Positions 1-9,227 of a DNA stretch of 51,168 nucleotides are shown here, piece by piece (position 1 is the stretch's first letter; every line of letters begins with the position of its first letter). The notes under the pieces were generated by a model, which saw only the letters and a program-made list of their open reading frames with translations, had not been told where the DNA came from and did not search any database. The DNA is taken from assembly GCF_000375585.1 (NCBI RefSeq), contig NZ_AQWP01000020.1, positions 1 to 51,168 of the forward strand. Reading direction: 5' to 3'. The translations under genes were made by a program, and so were the position numbers. Origin of the DNA: Sinorhizobium meliloti 4H41 (GTDB taxonomy: Bacteria; Pseudomonadota; Alphaproteobacteria; Rhizobiales; Rhizobiaceae).

Positions 1-212
1 CGTCAGCAACGCGTCGCGAATGGCGATCGTCAAATGGTTCCTCCGATAGGCCGCTCCACCCATTACGGGCTGTCTGTGACTGGCGTTCGCTTGGCAGCTA
101 CTCACCGGAACTATTGCTGGCGAGCTCGGGTTTTCTAGAGATCCCAACTTCAAGGCTCTATCGCCGCGGAAGGGCTGCAACTCCGCGGCGCCTAAACTGA
201 AGGACGAGTCCT

Positions 213-500
213 ATGAGGTACAAACTCACCAGAGATTTCGTCGCCGCCCCGTTGCTTGCAATCGGCGCCCTGTTCACAACTTCAGCACTCTCCAACGACC
301 CCGGAACTGGCGCGCAGAATGAGCGTTGCCGCGTCGCTCCGGGTGCCGGCGCCAATCGGGGGACACTCACAGAAAAACTTGATGATTGCGACGGAGTTCT
401 GAAGCCGCCAACAGTGGGCGACACCGAAATGGTCGAGCCCGCTCCTGACGTCGGAAGAACGCCCGTGATCCGTCCAGACGAGTTGCCAGAACAACAGTAA
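213..500 (+). CDS. Small secreted hypothetical protein (95 aa)
   Basis: A 95-residue protein preceded by an AAGGACGAG ribosome-binding stretch. The first ~27 residues look like a signal peptide (basic MRYK start, then a hydrophobic run ending in TSALS), so export to the periplasm is likely. The mature part is short, proline-rich and acidic, with a Cys pair (one near residue 39, one in DDCDGVLKPP) and a tail of PVIRPDELPEQQ. I recall similar short exported proteins in rhizobia with a CxGVLKPPxVGD...TPVIRP pattern, but no function is known to me. It stands alone, with no obvious operon partner. Confidence 0.6.
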   Translation: MRYKLTRDFVAAPLLAIGALFTTSALSNDPGTGAQNERCRVAPGAGANRGTLTEKLDDCDGVLKPPTVGDTEMVEPAPDVGRTPVIRPDELPEQQ

Positions 501-725
501 CGGTCCGAAGCCCAGTAGCTACGGCCAACATCATCTGCCGACTTGCTAATGGTTTCGCTCGCCTCCATGTGCTGAGCAGCTCCAGCTTTGGTCCGCATCG
601 ATCTGCATAGAACAAATAAAAAGGCTTTTTCTGCGTGGAGAAGCGCCACGCCTTCTACAAAGGCCTGCGCGAAGTTCAGGACAATGCCGCGGTGTTCTAT
701 GACCGTTCCGGCCGGCGGCCGTTTT

Positions 726-1109
726 TCATCGCGATCGATCAAGGTCAGCCTGATCGAGTCCGAAGTGGTCGAGCACCAGTTGGAGATTGCGGCGGTTGGA
801 CTTGAAATAGACGTCGAAGACGTCGCCGACCACCGGGACGCTCCCCGCGACCGTGTCGAATCCTACATTGACCAGCATCTTGAGAAGCTTGTCGTTCGGC
901 ACGCCGAGACGGCGCGCCTCGTTGATGATGAAGAGGCTGACCGCCGCAGCGCCGAAATCGCCGATGCCGGGGATCAAACCGAGCACGGAGTCCGCGCCGA
1001 GCGAGACGCGGGTGCCGGGAATTCGGAGCGCCGTGTCCATAAGCCGGGCCAGGCCCCGTATACGCCGGAGGCGTGCGAGTTGCTCGATCGGTATCGTCTG
1101 CTTTTTCAT
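726..1109 (-). CDS. DUF4112 domain-containing protein
   Basis: A 127-residue protein matching the DUF4112 pattern: an N-terminal helix (LARLRRIRGLARLMDTALRI), the PGTRVSLGADSVLGLIPGIGD motif, a hydrophobic helix with NEARRLGV, and the closing PVVGDVFDVYFKSNRRN. Length is normal for the family. The glycine/proline-rich turns and two hydrophobic stretches suggest a small membrane-associated protein. Molecular function is unknown. The gene is transcribed toward the exported-protein gene to its left. Confidence 0.8.
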   Translation of the reverse strand: MKKQTIPIEQLARLRRIRGLARLMDTALRIPGTRVSLGADSVLGLIPGIGDFGAAAVSLFIINEARRLGVPNDKLLKMLVNVGFDTVAGSVPVVGDVFDVYFKSNRRNLQLVLDHFGLDQADLDRSR

Positions 1110-1146
1110 ACTTCTTATGTGGTCGCAACACGCCGCCGTTCAAATG

Positions 1147-1305
1147 TCATGCGGCCGACTTCTGCTTGCCGAGCCGCTTGATCGCCTGCTCAAGCGGACG
1201 CCGCCCATCGCAGTAATCCTCCCAAGCGGTCGTCTTTGCCAAAAGCGCCGGGACCGTGCGGATGGTGAAGCGCTTCGGATCGAGGTTGGATTTTGAGCTG
1301 CGTCC
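1147..1305 (-). pseudogene. Remnant of DNA ligase D (LigD) polymerase-domain C-terminus
   Basis: Reading the minus strand to a TGA at 1147 gives about 47 residues, including DPKRFTIRTVPALLAK, TAWEDYCDGRRPLEQAIKRL and a KQKSAA tail. This resembles the extreme C-terminus of the LigD primase/polymerase domain used in non-homologous end joining. Nothing upstream (above about 1305) continues a recognisable LigD frame, so this is a fragment. A second LigD-like scrap on the other strand at 5348-5475 supports an old, broken-up ligD. Confidence 0.5.
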
Positions 1306-1681
1306 AGGTGCGGTGTCGATAGAACGTGCATTTGGTCCTGATGCGCGAGGTCGCAGCAGTCAGAAGGCAATACGCCGCGTTGGCGCCGCCGATCTTGAGT
1401 TTGGCCCCGTTCTCCTGAGCCCGTGCCCCGAAAGCGGGAGAATGGTGCAGTCGCTGAGAACGGCGACCTGATGTGAGTTGTGCACAGGCCCGAGGACGGG
1501 CCGGTAGTTGCTATGGGCTCAGACCGTGGATCCGGCTACAAAGAAGAACTCGATGACACCTGAATGAACCGTTGACAAAAATCCTGGCGTGATGGGATTC
1601 GAACCAACGGTCATCCTGTTTGGATGGGCTAAGCCTTGAATATACAGCAAGGCTCGTAAGTTGATGCCAAGCCGCAAGGCA
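1306..1681. other. Intergenic stretch without a recognisable gene
   Basis: No convincing coding frame. The minus strand around 1585-1610 contains GGTTCGAATCCC followed by CACGCCA, resembling the T-arm of a tRNA gene, but I could not fold a whole tRNA. It may be a relic of an integration event beside the hipBA module. Confidence 0.3.
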
Positions 1682-2911
1682 CTACTTCGCGAACTCACGA
1701 TACAGCTCGACCGTCGGTGCGTGCGCATCGATCGTGTCAGCGACCTTGGCGGCCATCGGCAGGTTTTTCTTTTCCGCATCCCATGCCGCCCTAAAACGCT
1801 CAACCGTCTCGCGCGCCGTGTCGATCACCAGCTTTTCGGAAAGCTCCGCTTTCGCAGCCAGATGCGCCAGCTCGTCCTTCGACAGCGCTGCCATCTTTTT
1901 TGTGCGGGAGAAATTGAGCGCCGCCGTATCTTCCCCCTCGATGTAAGGGATAGTCGACAACAAGTCATACGCTGGCGAGAGCGCAGGGGTGCGGCGATCA
2001 GGATAGATGAGCGACCAGTTCTTCAGGTGCATGTCGCCATTGCCGATTAGCGTGCTGAAGACTAGACGCCGGATGAACTCCGCCACGTCGGCCGTGCTGG
2101 TTTCGATCCCCAGCACGCGGCCGATCACCCGGTAATTGCCCTTATCGTATTTGTGGTCGGGAAAGACGCCGAAGACTTGCGCAAAGTCCTCGATATGCAC
2201 CGCTCCCTCCGGCGTGCGGTCAAAACGCTTGATCGCCAGCGCCTGCCCGTGCAGTTCACCCACTCCCTGCGGAAGACCGCTTACGGCGTCGAGATCAACC
2301 AGCTGGAGCTCAGGCACGTCCATACCCATCATGCGGGCGATGGTCATCATCGCGAACTCATTCTCGGGCACGCCGCTATATTGCTGAGACGGCAGCTTCA
2401 CGATCCACGAGCCACCCGTGCCCTCGGCCGGAATGGTCAAGCCGCCGCCCTTTTTGTCGTTCTTAAAGGCCGAGAACTTCAGCTGCACACCCGCCAGCGA
2501 AAAGCGCAGCGCGTTCGGCCGCGCTTCGACGATAGCCTGCCCGTCATCCGGAGGCGCGTCATCCCCTTCGGAGGGATGCACCGTCACAGCCCCAGGCAGG
2601 TCGCGGCCGAGCATCCAGAGCAGGAGGAATTCCCGCGACGGCTTCACACCCGCACGATCAGCGAGGTATTTGCGCAGCGGTCCTTCCGGCAGTAGGTTCG
2701 AGAAGAAGGGCGGGACTACCATGTTGTACGGCCTGAACTTCGTGATGAGCGCCCCGAACGGGTCTTTCAGAGACAGGCTAAGCGTCGGCCGCTTTTCGTC
2801 TTCGATATAAGCATCGTTGAACGCGAAGATGGTGCGCCCGTCCTGCAGATTCGTCAGGGTCGCAACCGGTTCCCCATACAGCCTGACATCGAGTACCGTG
2901 ACCTTAGGCAT
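1682..2911 (-). CDS. hipA: HipA-family serine/threonine kinase toxin
   Basis: A 409-residue HipA-like kinase, the toxin half of a type II toxin-antitoxin pair. In E. coli HipA phosphorylates glutamyl-tRNA synthetase and induces persistence. Visible family features are the N-terminal lobe (VTVLDVRLYGEPVATL), PPFFSNLLPEGPLRKYLA, the GVQLKFSAFK nucleotide-binding segment, the lysine of ALAIKRFDR, the catalytic NGDMHLKNWSL loop and the SPAYDLLST metal-binding segment, so it looks catalytically intact. Homology begins at MPKVTVLDV, so I place the start at 2911 rather than at a longer upstream opening. The start overlaps the hipB stop by 8 bases, implying translational coupling and HipB-controlled expression. 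Confidence 0.9.
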   Translation of the reverse strand: MPKVTVLDVRLYGEPVATLTNLQDGRTIFAFNDAYIEDEKRPTLSLSLKDPFGALITKFRPYNMVVPPFFSNLLPEGPLRKYLADRAGVKPSREFLLLWMLGRDLPGAVTVHPSEGDDAPPDDGQAIVEARPNALRFSLAGVQLKFSAFKNDKKGGGLTIPAEGTGGSWIVKLPSQQYSGVPENEFAMMTIARMMGMDVPELQLVDLDAVSGLPQGVGELHGQALAIKRFDRTPEGAVHIEDFAQVFGVFPDHKYDKGNYRVIGRVLGIETSTADVAEFIRRLVFSTLIGNGDMHLKNWSLIYPDRRTPALSPAYDLLSTIPYIEGEDTAALNFSRTKKMAALSKDELAHLAAKAELSEKLVIDTARETVERFRAAWDAEKKNLPMAAKVADTIDAHAPTVELYREFAK

Positions 2912-3494
2912 TATCGTCTTCCTCATCCAGCGCATAGGCCGAGCGAGGGACCGCGTCGTCACGCTCGCGGTGCACCGCGGCATTGCGTAGGTGTCTTACG
3001 ACATGTGCGATCCTGCTCAGCTCCTGACGGGACGGAGGATCAGCCTGCCACCGGTCGAGGCGTGCAGTCGCCTCGTGGAATGTGTCCATCTCCTCGGCCG
3101 ACAGAGGAAGATGCCGTAAGAGCGCGAGGGTATCTTTGAATGTATCTGCCTCGGAAGCACTACCGAACCCGCCCCTGTGCTGCGCAAACCACCGCTCAAG
3201 GCGCCCCACCAGTTTGCGCTGGTCGGATGTCACGACATCACTCGATGGCGATGCACTATTGAGGATATTGCGCATTGCCGGCATCAGTTTTTTCGGGGCA
3301 AGGACGATCTCGAGGTCGAGCGCGCGCGCCACATCCACTAGGCTGCCAAGTCCGGGCTCCATGGTGCCCCGTTCTATCTGAGAAATATGGCTTTGCGTCA
3401 GGCCCGATCGTGCGCTCAGCTCGCGCTGGCTCATTTTCTGCGCTTCGCGCGCAGCGCGCAGCTGCTGCCTTATATGCTCCGTTTTATATGCCAT
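2904..3494 (-). CDS. hipB: HipB-like antitoxin, XRE-family repressor
   Basis: A 196-residue antitoxin. Residues ~1-75 form an XRE helix-turn-helix (QKMSQRELSARSGLTQSHIS, then QIERGTMEPGLGSLVDVARAL). It is followed by an unusually long C-terminal region of over 100 residues, where classical HipB has about 90 residues in total. The extension may contact HipA or add a second fold. The start at MAYKTEHIR (3494) is preferred because a perfect inverted repeat lies 4 bases upstream, where an autoregulatory operator is expected. It is the first gene of the hipBA operon and presumably represses its own promoter, alone or with HipA. Confidence 0.85.
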   Translation of the reverse strand: MAYKTEHIRQQLRAAREAQKMSQRELSARSGLTQSHISQIERGTMEPGLGSLVDVARALDLEIVLAPKKLMPAMRNILNSASPSSDVVTSDQRKLVGRLERWFAQHRGGFGSASEADTFKDTLALLRHLPLSAEEMDTFHEATARLDRWQADPPSRQELSRIAHVVRHLRNAAVHRERDDAVPRSAYALDEEDDNA

Positions 3495-3497
3495 ATC

Positions 3498-3535
3498 ATT
3501 ATCCTGTATCGCACGACGCGAAATAACAGGATAAT
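3498..3535 (-). promoter_or_regulatory. hipBA operator (perfect 10-bp inverted repeat)
   Basis: ATTATCCTGT (3498-3507) and ACAGGATAAT (3526-3535) are exact reverse complements separated by 18 bases, directly upstream of the hipB start at 3494. The core TATCC...GGATA is the half-site pair recognised by E. coli HipB. The position suggests autorepression; exact promoter elements in the AT-rich 3530-3600 stretch are not resolved. Confidence 0.75.
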
Positions 3536-4461
3536 ATATAAGTGGATTCCCAGAACGACGCAATATCGATATACAAAACCGTATCAAAAACGCTGGAATA
3601 TATAGAATTAATATCAGATAGCAGTCTTAGACTCACAGATATCCATCAGCTCCTATAGCCACCCATCGTGCGCGCAGCAGATCAACCTGCGCAGACCCTG
3701 CAGGTATAGTGTCTGCTGTAAAGGGGGACATTGATGTAGGCTCGCCCGTCCGGTTGCGGCCGCGCATGCAGGCCGAATTCCTCGAAAAGCCGGAAGCTAC
3801 CGCCCCGACATGCGACCAGCGCATTGTAGCTTTCCCATTTCCCCGAGTGCCCCATAGCGTGCGCAGCTGGTCCACCAACCGGCCAATGCCAGTGACAAAG
3901 GCACGATCCTCGGTCGGTAGCTCAGGCGCCACTTCGCAGAGCGTACCGGTATCGGTCATCCCGTCCAGATGTCCGAACAGGTAGGACGCGATCCGCAGGG
4001 GCTCAATGATGACAATGCCGACGTCATGGAAGACGCGCACCACATCACCATGCAGCCGACCGAGTCGCGGCGGGAGGACGGACTCACTCCAGTGCGCAGC
4101 GAGAGCCGATCGGGCTAGGCGCAGGCAAGCCCAAGGGCGCCGCGGACGGTTGCGCACGGCACGTCTCATCGAGCGTGCCCTTCCCTCTGTGGTCACCGGC
4201 TTGCGAACGGCGCGCCGCAGACCTCGCGATCCATTTCAAGAGCCAGCCGAATCCTTCCCATTCGGCGCCGTCGAGTGGATCGGCGAACGCGTCGCAGCGT
4301 TTTTTGCGCTGTTGGCTTACCAGCTCCCTATATAGGATCGTCCATTCAAGTAGCATCTCGTTTCTCCGGGCATCTGGCGTTACCCGGAAGATGGTGCGAG
4401 AGGCCATGCAACTGTAGAGGCGCGAACGAAAGCCATCTTTCATGGATGAAAGTCGAACCGG
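3536..4461. other. Region between hipB and LysR gene with possible decayed minus-strand genes
   Basis: No intact gene can be named. On the minus strand, protein-like segments appear in different frames: VRVFHDVGIVIIEPLRIASY and a following stretch ending near 3850, then FRLFEEFGLHARPQPDGRAY in another frame around 3730-3810. This looks like a frameshifted gene. Further up, a minus-strand frame 4084-4407 could encode a 107-residue basic protein starting MASRTIFRVTPDARR, divergent from the LysR gene, but I recognise no family. The 3600s are AT-rich and may hold the hipBA promoter. Confidence 0.25.
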
Positions 4462-5337
4462 ATGAAAGTCGAAAACTGGGAAGATCTTCGTCTCTTTTTG
4501 CACGTCGCCGAGCAAGGCGGGCTTGCGGGTGCCGCTGAGAAGACGGGGATCAGTGCGCCGACCATTGGGCGACGGATGCTGGCGCTGGAACGTGCCACGG
4601 GACGAGCGCTGTTCGTCAGGGCGCGGACGGGATACGAGCTCGCACCGGACGGGCAAATATTGCTGGACCGCGTGAGGGCGATGCAGGAAGCAGCGCAGGA
4701 CATTGTCGATTGGCAAGAGACGGTGCATTCGATGCCGATCGTACGGCTTCTTTCGGACAACACGGTGTCGTGCTTCACGGCAACAAGCCTTCGGCACCTT
4801 TGGACACCACACGATGCTTTTCGCCTTTGTTTCAAGACAACTGAGGCCGCGATCGACCTGACACACCGCGACGTGGACATTGGGCTCGCCCCGGAGCGGC
4901 CGCAGTTGGGCAATGTCGCGGTCCGGCGTTCCGTCGCCGTCGCCTATGCGCCCTACTGCGCCCAAGGTTTTGACCACCGGCGCCATTGCAACTGGGTTTC
5001 GCTGGGTACGGACGTCGCCAACCAGCCGTGGAAAAGGTGGGCATTCGAACAGCCGGGCCGGCACATCACGAACTGGGTAAACTCACCGCGGATGATGTTC
5101 GATCTAGTGAAGGCGGGAGCGGGCATCAGCGTGATGCCATGTTTCATCGGCGATAGCGATCCAGGCTTCGTCCGGGCGGGGCGGGTGATCGATGAGCTCG
5201 GGCATGATCTCTGGATGGTCCTGCATGGCGACGAACGCGGCCGGGAAGCCGTGCGCACGGTCGCAGACCGGCTTTCGGCGCTGCTCGCTGCAAATGCCTC
5301 ACTCTTTTTGGGTTCGAATGGGCGCGATCCCCTTTGA
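4462..5337 (+). CDS. LysR-family transcriptional regulator
   Basis: A 291-residue LysR-type regulator of normal length. Residues 1-62 give the winged helix-turn-helix (WEDLRLFLHVAEQGGLAGAA, then KTGISAPTIGRRMLALERA). The rest is the effector-binding domain, with typical segments such as the DVDIGLAPERP and LVKAGAGISVMPCFIGD turns. The effector and targets cannot be read from the sequence; its left neighbour is not an identifiable enzyme. The start falls inside a direct duplication of GGATGAAAGTCGAA, so an alternative nearby start is possible. Confidence 0.85.
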   Translation: MKVENWEDLRLFLHVAEQGGLAGAAEKTGISAPTIGRRMLALERATGRALFVRARTGYELAPDGQILLDRVRAMQEAAQDIVDWQETVHSMPIVRLLSDNTVSCFTATSLRHLWTPHDAFRLCFKTTEAAIDLTHRDVDIGLAPERPQLGNVAVRRSVAVAYAPYCAQGFDHRRHCNWVSLGTDVANQPWKRWAFEQPGRHITNWVNSPRMMFDLVKAGAGISVMPCFIGDSDPGFVRAGRVIDELGHDLWMVLHGDERGREAVRTVADRLSALLAANASLFLGSNGRDPL

Positions 5338-5347
5338 ACCGAACCAG

Positions 5348-5475
5348 GATGGAAGCACGCAAGGGGGTGAGCTCGCCTATGTCGGCGAAGTCGGTACGGC
5401 CTTTTCGCGACGGATGTCGACGGAGTTACGCAAGCTGCTCGAGGCGATCGTCGTCAGCCTCGGCCGCTCGCGCAA
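5348..5475 (+). pseudogene. Remnant of ATP-dependent DNA ligase (LigD) OB-fold region
   Basis: A short in-frame segment reads DGSTQGGELAYVGEVGTAFS followed by RRMSTELRKLLEAIVV. This matches the end of the ligase OB-fold domain of LigD-type ligases, where a YxGxVGTGF motif precedes an L+xLRxxL helix. No start or continuation is present. It follows the LysR gene by about 10 bases and is on the strand opposite to the polymerase-domain scrap at 1147-1305, so the old ligD has been split and inverted. Confidence 0.45.
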
Positions 5476-5950
5476 TGCTAATGCATGGTGGCCAGCGCAT
5501 CGAGGAAGGCCGGGTCCTGGCCGTTCTGGGTTGCGTCCTTGGATCCTCCTGTCGACCATGGTGTGGGCACGCTTGGCACTGAGCGTTTGCCGGTCGATAA
5601 AGCCTTTGCTTGGGCTGTTTTCGCCGGACAAGCACACTCCGGTCAATTCGACAAAGTAAAACAAGAATACAAAAACCCCTAAATTGTTACTGGTACGGAT
5701 AGTACCTTCGTATAAGATCGACCATGCCTTGACACACCCTCTAGCATTGCCAGTGCTTGTAGTGGGCTTTGCGGCGGACCGTATTTCCGTGTCCTTGCTT
5801 CATACTGCAGAACGACAGTTCCAACGAAATTCCTGACCGGAAACGGTCAGGGCTTCATCTATGCGCCTTAAGCCTGCTGATCTCAGCGCGCCGATTCGGA
5901 GACGTAGATGGGCCTGTTGCACGGGCCGACGAGCGCGCCCAACGGCGGCT
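5476..5950. other. Intergenic stretch, no gene seen
   Basis: No open frame with recognisable homology. The sequence around 5660-5710 is AT-rich (ACAAGAATACAAAAACCCCT and neighbours), but no convincing promoter or terminator could be assigned. Confidence 0.3.
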
Positions 5951-6292
5951 TTAGATGCTCCGGTCCATTTCCGTCGTTGGAAAAGACCGTTCCTCATATA
6001 TCAGCTTGTCGAGTGTGTTGTGACCGGCCTGCATGATGTCCATGTCGTAGATGTGACAGATAGCCGCCAGTTCCTTCATTAGATCGCCCACTATGAGGTC
6101 GGGGCGCCGGAGGGTGCCTGTTTCCTCTTTCATAATGGCTGACTCGAGTTCCTCAAAAGACCCTCCCAGAGCCCGGTAGAGCTCCAGGGTCGACGAAAGA
6201 AGGTTTTGCCGACGCTGGGCAGGATCAGTCACTGAAGCCTCGCCGTCGCAAACCGTCATAAGTCTAATAGTTTTGTTCTGAAATTCGCTCAT
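5951..6292 (-). CDS. Hypothetical protein, 113 aa
   Basis: A small, mostly helical acidic protein beginning MSEFQNKTIRLMTVCDGEAS. The ATG at 6292 is preferred over a TTG one codon earlier. Middle segments such as RRQNLLSSTLELYRALGGSF and LMKELAAICHIYDMDIMQAG look like amphipathic helices, and there is no signal peptide or membrane segment. I do not recognise a family. Its natural composition and clean length argue for a real gene, although remnants surround it. Confidence 0.5.
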   Translation of the reverse strand: MSEFQNKTIRLMTVCDGEASVTDPAQRRQNLLSSTLELYRALGGSFEELESAIMKEETGTLRRPDLIVGDLMKELAAICHIYDMDIMQAGHNTLDKLIYEERSFPTTEMDRSI

Positions 6293-6336
6293 CAATACAA
6301 ACGCAGGTCTAAATCAATGTGCTCGGCACGATATGC

Positions 6337-6813
6337 TTAAAGGTTGAACATCGAATTAATCTCAACCACTTCCGTCTTTTGGCGCCAGCGAAGGAGCATC
6401 CGGACGTCGGCAGCTTCGATCAGGTGCCTTTGGGCGTAGAAATGCTTGTGCAGCGGGTACATTTGCGCACGGGACGGGTTGTTGGGAATCACCGCACAGT
6501 GCCCTTGTTGACGATGGCGTCGCGCAGACGATAACGCGGTGTAGGCCATGACGACCTCGGCGGGCAGGCCCTCGATCTTGGCGTCGGCTTGCGGCGCATC
6601 GCCCTTCTGGCCTGTGACCGAGACCGCGCAGGCCATGTGGATCTTGGTGTTCAAGCCGCCGCGCGAGCGGCCAAGGGCCTGATCTTCACCCGTTTTTTTT
6701 GCGTCTTCGGCGTGCTGATGGGCGCGGATGATGGTGGAATCGACTATCAGGTAGCACATGGCGATCTCCTCTCGGTTATTCAGCATGGCTCCTATGCCGA
6801 ACCCACACGCCAA
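6337..6813 (-). pseudogene. Degraded IS5-family transposase
   Basis: The minus strand reads LIVDSTIIRAHQHAEDAKKT, then GEDQALGRSRGGLNTKIHMA, a jump to VTGQKGDAPQADAKIEGLPA and AVIPNNPSRAQMYPLHKHFY. These are the classic blocks of IS5/IS427-type transposases (the DDE core with DST and RSRGGLxTKIH). The stretch between KIHMA and GQKGD is too short, so there is an internal deletion. The C-terminal part (LIEAADVRMLLRWRQKTEV) no longer matches, and no N-terminal domain is left. The copy cannot be functional. I did not find terminal inverted repeats. Confidence 0.8.
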
Positions 6814-6957
6814 ATTGTCATATAACCGTACGCGACGCCGGCGAAAGCACCCTCACATATTCGAGCGAAAGATAACGAGACACTCGCGCCATAGTCCATT
6901 ATGTCTATGCTCGTGCTGCACTTGGCCTCTTAATGGAACGCGGCCGGACTGGGAGAA

Positions 6958-8712
6958 ATGCCTCACACACCACTTATTGCCACCCTCGTTGCCGGCCTTG
7001 GGCTGGCCTTCATTTTCGGCACTGTGGCAAATCGACTTCACCTATCGCCGCTGGTCGGCTACCTCTTGGCAGGTGTTTTGATCGGCCCGTTTACGCCTGG
7101 CTTTGTTGCAGATCAATCGCTGGCGCGCCAACTCGCCGAGCTTGGTGTTATCCTGCTGATGTTTGGCATAGGGCTACATTTCTCCATCCACGACTTACTT
7201 TCCGTGCGGACTATCGCGCTTCCTGGGGCTCTCGGCCAAATGGCTCTGGTGACAACGCTCGGGTTCATTGTGTCGCAAGCGATCGGATGGCCAGTTGCAG
7301 CTGGAGTGGTGTTCGGGTTGGCACTCTCGGTTGCAAGCACGGTCGTGGTACTAAGGGCCCTCCAGGAAAAGCGACAACTCGAAACCGATGGAGGGCGTAT
7401 TGCCGTCGGATGGCTGGTCGTCGAAGACGTCGCCATGATCCTCGCCCTCGTATTATTGCCGGCCTTCGCTGGCAGTCTTGGCGGCAGCACAACTCGGCCG
7501 AGTTCAGGCGATGGCGGCCTCTTCACGTTTCTTGAGCCGCAAACTGTGTCCGGCGCGCTTGCACTTGCGTTGACCAAGTTGACTGCATTTTTTGCGGCGA
7601 TGGCTATCTTCGGCCGGCGCGTCATTCCGTGGGTACTGCACTATGTTGCTCACACGGGTTCGCGAGAGCTTTTTCGTCTGGCGGTACTGGCGATTGCCCT
7701 GGGAGTCGCTTTCGGAGCAGCTGAACTGTTCGGTGTCTCCTTCGCTCTTGGCGCATTTTTCGCGGGAATGATCCTCGCCGAATCACAGTTGAGCCAAAGG
7801 GCCGCTCAGGAAACGCTGCCGCTCCGCGACGCATTTGCCGTGCTCTTCTTTGTCTCGGTAGGCATGTTGTTCAACCCCATGATTCTGGTCGAGCAGCCGC
7901 TGCTCGTCGGAGCAACATTCCTGATCATCGTGATTGGCAATGCTACAGCCGCGTCCGCGATCGCCATCACGTTCGGCTATTCCCTGCCTGTAGCTCTGAC
8001 ACTCGGCCTCAGCCTCGCACAGATCGGCGAGTTCTCCTTCATACTTGCGGCGCTGGGAGTTGAACTCAAGCTTCTTCCGGAGGCAGGGCGGGACCTGGTG
8101 CTTGCCGGAGCGATCCTGTCCATTCTCATCAACCCTCTTCTATTCGCCGGATTCGGTCGCCTAACGCCATGGCTCAAGCAACGCGAGCCGGTCGGCGCCG
8201 TACAAGAAGACCGCAAGACAGACACACCCGAGCTCACGGGTACCCGTCTCACCCACCATGCTGTCCTTGTCGGCTATGGGCGGGTTGGGAGCCTGGTTGC
8301 AGAGACGTTGCAAAAAGCACGGTTGCCTTACCTGATAATTGAGGAGCGGCAAGCGGTTGCCGATCAACTTCGGGCGCTTGGCGCCGAAGTCATTATTGGA
8401 AATGCCGCTCAGCCCGGGTTACTTGAGGCGGCCAACGTTGGCGCAGCCAAATGGTTGATCAGCGCCATTCCAAGTCCGTTCGAAAGTGGCAACCTCATCG
8501 AGCGCGCCCGCACAGTGAATCCGACACTCGAGATCATCGCCCGCGCGCATTCCGACGCTGAGGTCGATTACCTGACAAGGTTGGGAGCGAACCTCATCAT
8601 CATGGGCGAGCGGGAAATCGCGCGGAGCATCTCGGAACATATTTTGAGCCGCATCGATGTATCCGCAGCTCCCAATCCTAACGAAGGCCAAACAGGCCGC
8701 ATATCAGAATAA
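6958..8712 (+). CDS. ybaL: YbaL-family monovalent cation:proton antiporter (CPA2) with RCK domain
   Basis: A 584-residue inner-membrane transporter. Residues ~1-390 hold about 12-13 hydrophobic segments of the Na+/H+ exchanger fold (PHTPLIATLVAGLGLAFIFG start; ELGVILLMFGIGLHFSIHDL; FALGAFFAGMILAESQLSQR). From about residue 432 a TrkA-N/RCK nucleotide-binding domain begins (HAVLVGYGRVGSLVAETLQ, GxGxxG). This arrangement is that of KefB/YbaL-type K+ efflux systems gated by a dinucleotide or ligand. A GGGAGA ribosome-binding site sits just before the ATG. It is monocistronic, and no KefF/KefG-type ancillary gene is nearby. The exact cation is inferred. Confidence 0.88.
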   Translation: MPHTPLIATLVAGLGLAFIFGTVANRLHLSPLVGYLLAGVLIGPFTPGFVADQSLARQLAELGVILLMFGIGLHFSIHDLLSVRTIALPGALGQMALVTTLGFIVSQAIGWPVAAGVVFGLALSVASTVVVLRALQEKRQLETDGGRIAVGWLVVEDVAMILALVLLPAFAGSLGGSTTRPSSGDGGLFTFLEPQTVSGALALALTKLTAFFAAMAIFGRRVIPWVLHYVAHTGSRELFRLAVLAIALGVAFGAAELFGVSFALGAFFAGMILAESQLSQRAAQETLPLRDAFAVLFFVSVGMLFNPMILVEQPLLVGATFLIIVIGNATAASAIAITFGYSLPVALTLGLSLAQIGEFSFILAALGVELKLLPEAGRDLVLAGAILSILINPLLFAGFGRLTPWLKQREPVGAVQEDRKTDTPELTGTRLTHHAVLVGYGRVGSLVAETLQKARLPYLIIEERQAVADQLRALGAEVIIGNAAQPGLLEAANVGAAKWLISAIPSPFESGNLIERARTVNPTLEIIARAHSDAEVDYLTRLGANLIIMGEREIARSISEHILSRIDVSAAPNPNEGQTGRISE

Positions 8713-9227
8713 GCTTGCGCTGAACTTCGGACAGGTCCCTCGCCTTAATGTGAGCAGAACTTGGGACCCCGCCATTCAACTTCTGGCGCAGTTGAAGGGA
8801 AGGGCGGAAAGCACGTGGCAAGCTGTCTTCTGAACGCCGTGCCGCCGAAATTCGCAGGAGACTGGTGTTCTATAACGTCCCGGACGCAGAGTCCTGGACG
8901 GGTCGCTATGGTCGCTTGGTCGGAGAAACCGGACTATCGCACCTCGAAGAGGCAGACCACGCCAATCTGGATTGGACGTCGAGGCAGCGCTCGCATGCCA
9001 CGATGAAGATCCGCGGCCAACGATCGTCACATCGTTGCTCGACTGCAAGCATCTGCGCGAACACCTTGCGATCGCCGAGCAGTTCACGAGCGTTGGGATC
9101 TCGCACGGGTGGTCGCCGCGGTTTCAGAGGCCGGAGGAGACCCAGCCAAATGTGGACGCTTGTTCTCCCGTCCGACCGAACGGCCTCTCCATTGCCAGAT
9201 TCGACGAGCAATTCCCTTTAATATGTT
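8713..9227. other. Intergenic stretch, no intact gene
   Basis: Several short open frames overlap on both strands, but none shows recognisable motifs or a convincing start. It borders a tyrosine-recombinase remnant on its right, so it may be part of the same decayed mobile segment. Confidence 0.3.

Noticed and set aside
1585..1640. tRNA-like GGTTCGAATCCC...CACGCCA on the minus strand
   Set aside because: Only a T-arm-like piece is visible, with one mismatch. No matching acceptor 5' strand, D-arm or anticodon arm could be found, so it is not listed as a tRNA.
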